The notes under the pieces were generated by a model. That model searched no databases. It saw only the letters and a program-made list of their open reading frames with translations, and had not been told where the DNA came from. A stretch of DNA of 64,000 nucleotides, taken from Roseiarcus sp963726105 (lineage in GTDB: Bacteria > Pseudomonadota > Alphaproteobacteria > Rhizobiales > Beijerinckiaceae). Each line of letters opens with the position of its first letter. Positions within the stretch are counted from its first letter, which is position 1. The translations under genes and the position numbers were made by a program. Positions 62,862-64,000 of this stretch are shown here, piece after piece. The stretch spans positions 124,001-188,000 of the forward strand of contig CAVSBJ010000006.1 in NCBI GenBank assembly GCA_963726105.1, read 5' to 3'.

Positions 62862-62890
62862 CGAGGGACGCTGTCAGTTTTATTTTGCAG

Positions 62891-63910
62891 CTATTTCGGA
62901 TTGTTGCCCCAGAACGACTTGTCGTCCACGTTCGCCTTGGTGACCAACTGCGCCGGAAGCTGATCTTCGAGAACGCCGGGAGCCACTTCGAGAATCGTGC
63001 TGTCATGGTCGGTCGGCCCGGCCTTGAAAGTTTTTCCCTCGATCGCGTCCTTGAGATACATGATGCCGTATTTCGCATAGAGGTCGGCCGGCTGAGAGAC
63101 CGTGGCGTCGATCTCACCCTTGCGGATCGCGTCGAACTCCTGCGGAATGCCGTCATTGCTGACAATGACGATGTGGCCCTTTTCGCCGGCCGGATGAAGC
63201 ATGCCCTTACGCTTCAGGGTCTGCAAAGCCGGCGCGAGGAAAACGCCGCCGGCGTGCATGTAGATGGCCTTGAGATCGGGGGTCGAGTTGAGAATCGTGT
63301 CGAGACCCGCCGCTGCGTCCTCGCCCGACCAGGCCTTGGTCGGAATTTCGAGCTCCTTGAGCTTCGGATAGTTCTTCTTGATGCAGTCGCGGAAGCCATT
63401 GCCGCGATCCCGGCCGTTGATCGAGGCCTGGTCGCCCATGATCTGCACGACCGGGCCTTCCGCCACATGCTCGCCAATATACTTACAGGCCTTCTCGCCA
63501 TAAGCGATGTTGTTCGCGCGCACGACGATGGCGACCGGACCGGTGTCCGGCGCGACGTCGACCGCGACGACTTTCACATTCGCGGCCGCCGCCGTCTTCA
63601 GGATCGTTCCCGCCGCGGAGCTGTCGAAGGGCGAGAAAATGAGGCCTTTGGCGCCGAGCGTGATCGCGTTCTTCACCCCGGTGATCTGTTTCGCCGTGTC
63701 GAACTCGGAGTTGAACGGTTGCAAGAGGTCGACGCCCTGCGCTTTCGCTTGCTCGACGATGTATTTGTTGTAGGCGGTCCAGAACGGCGACGTCAGCGTG
63801 GTGAGATCGACTGCGATTTTCGGCCCGTCCGCGGCGGAGGCGCTGAGGGATAACGCGCTCAGCGTGGCGGCGGCGAGGGCGGTCAAGACAAAAGTGCGCT
63901 TGGTTTGCAT
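62891..63910 (-). CDS. Ribose-type ABC importer, periplasmic substrate-binding protein (RbsB-like)
   Basis: 339 residues. The signal peptide (MQTKRTFVLTALAAATLSAL ... SASA) is followed by the periplasmic sugar-binding fold: PKIAVDLTTLTSPFWTAYNKY, GVDLLQPFNSEFDTAKQITGV, GLIFSPFDSSAAGTIL, VRANNIAYGEKACKYIGEHV, SNDGIPQEFDAIRKGEIDATV. A GGGAGGAAA lies before the ATG at 63910. It opens the operon binding protein, ATPase, permease. The ligand is unknown. Confidence 0.93.
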   Translation of the reverse strand: MQTKRTFVLTALAAATLSALSLSASAADGPKIAVDLTTLTSPFWTAYNKYIVEQAKAQGVDLLQPFNSEFDTAKQITGVKNAITLGAKGLIFSPFDSSAAGTILKTAAAANVKVVAVDVAPDTGPVAIVVRANNIAYGEKACKYIGEHVAEGPVVQIMGDQASINGRDRGNGFRDCIKKNYPKLKELEIPTKAWSGEDAAAGLDTILNSTPDLKAIYMHAGGVFLAPALQTLKRKGMLHPAGEKGHIVIVSNDGIPQEFDAIRKGEIDATVSQPADLYAKYGIMYLKDAIEGKTFKAGPTDHDSTILEVAPGVLEDQLPAQLVTKANVDDKSFWGNNPK

Positions 63911-64000
63911 GTTTTGTTTCCTCCCGATTTTTGCGCTGTCTTGGTTAGGCGGCGGTCCGGGGACGGTCAAGCCGTCGCCCGAGACGAAGACGAAAAAAAG

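Overview
The window is high-GC and gene-dense. It reads as the chromosome of an alphaproteobacterium, most likely Hyphomicrobiales (Rhizobiales) and possibly near Beijerinckiaceae/Methylocystaceae. The evidence is a DUF2849-cysI-cysH-DUF934 sulfur operon, a hopanoid side-chain block (hpnM, hpnG, hpnH, ispH), an Omp25/31-type porin, an alphaproteobacterial RpoH, and GC-rich composite palindromic repeats of the kind scattered in these genomes. The family-level placement is an inference. I see no tRNA, rRNA, CRISPR array, transposase or prophage.

Layout. 1-4.6 kb: a cyclic-nucleotide-binding/thioredoxin-reductase-like flavoprotein cut by the window edge, a DJ-1/PfpI protein, an aldo/keto reductase and an MBOAT acyltransferase. 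4.8-8.1 kb: assimilatory sulfate/sulfite reduction operon with overlapping genes. 8.3-16.6 kb: a zinc-type CDF exporter, ferrochelatase, MsrB, PurU, and a tesA / ybbA-ybbP-like block with palindromic repeats. 16.7-27 kb: acyl-CoA synthetase, FtsH, a shikimate-dehydrogenase-like protein with an MHS transporter, a methyltransferase, ribosomal protein L28, KDPG aldolase and a Kef-type antiporter. 27-32 kb: a NodB-fold-like protein and a two-gene surface-protein module, a TPR/beta-barrel (Slam/DUF560-like) protein followed by a FecR-domain protein. 33.5-35.7 kb: a galactofuranose pair (glycosyltransferase and UDP-galactopyranose mutase). 36-39.4 kb: hopanoid genes and ispH. 39.6-45.5 kb: an ABC exporter, a porin, DUF1614, HIT and FemAB-like proteins. 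45.7-48.5 kb: small regulatory genes, including a ribbon-helix-helix protein, an orphan histidine kinase, two single-domain response regulators and CsbD. 48.7-60 kb: an exported protein, rpoH, rluD, a homocysteine methyltransferase and tamB/tamA. 60.3-63.9 kb: a ribose-type ABC importer.

Two points stand out. First, the TPR/beta-barrel plus FecR-protein pair looks like a type XI (Slam-like) secretion pair whose cargo has a FecR domain and no lipobox. Second, four genes carry a single lesion each: an in-frame TGA in ispH, and one-base shifts in the FecR gene, the sugar ABC ATPase and the signal peptide of the NodB-like gene. The code on both sides of each lesion is well conserved. This points either to very recent decay or to consensus errors in the assembly; two of the three shifts fall in short homopolymers.
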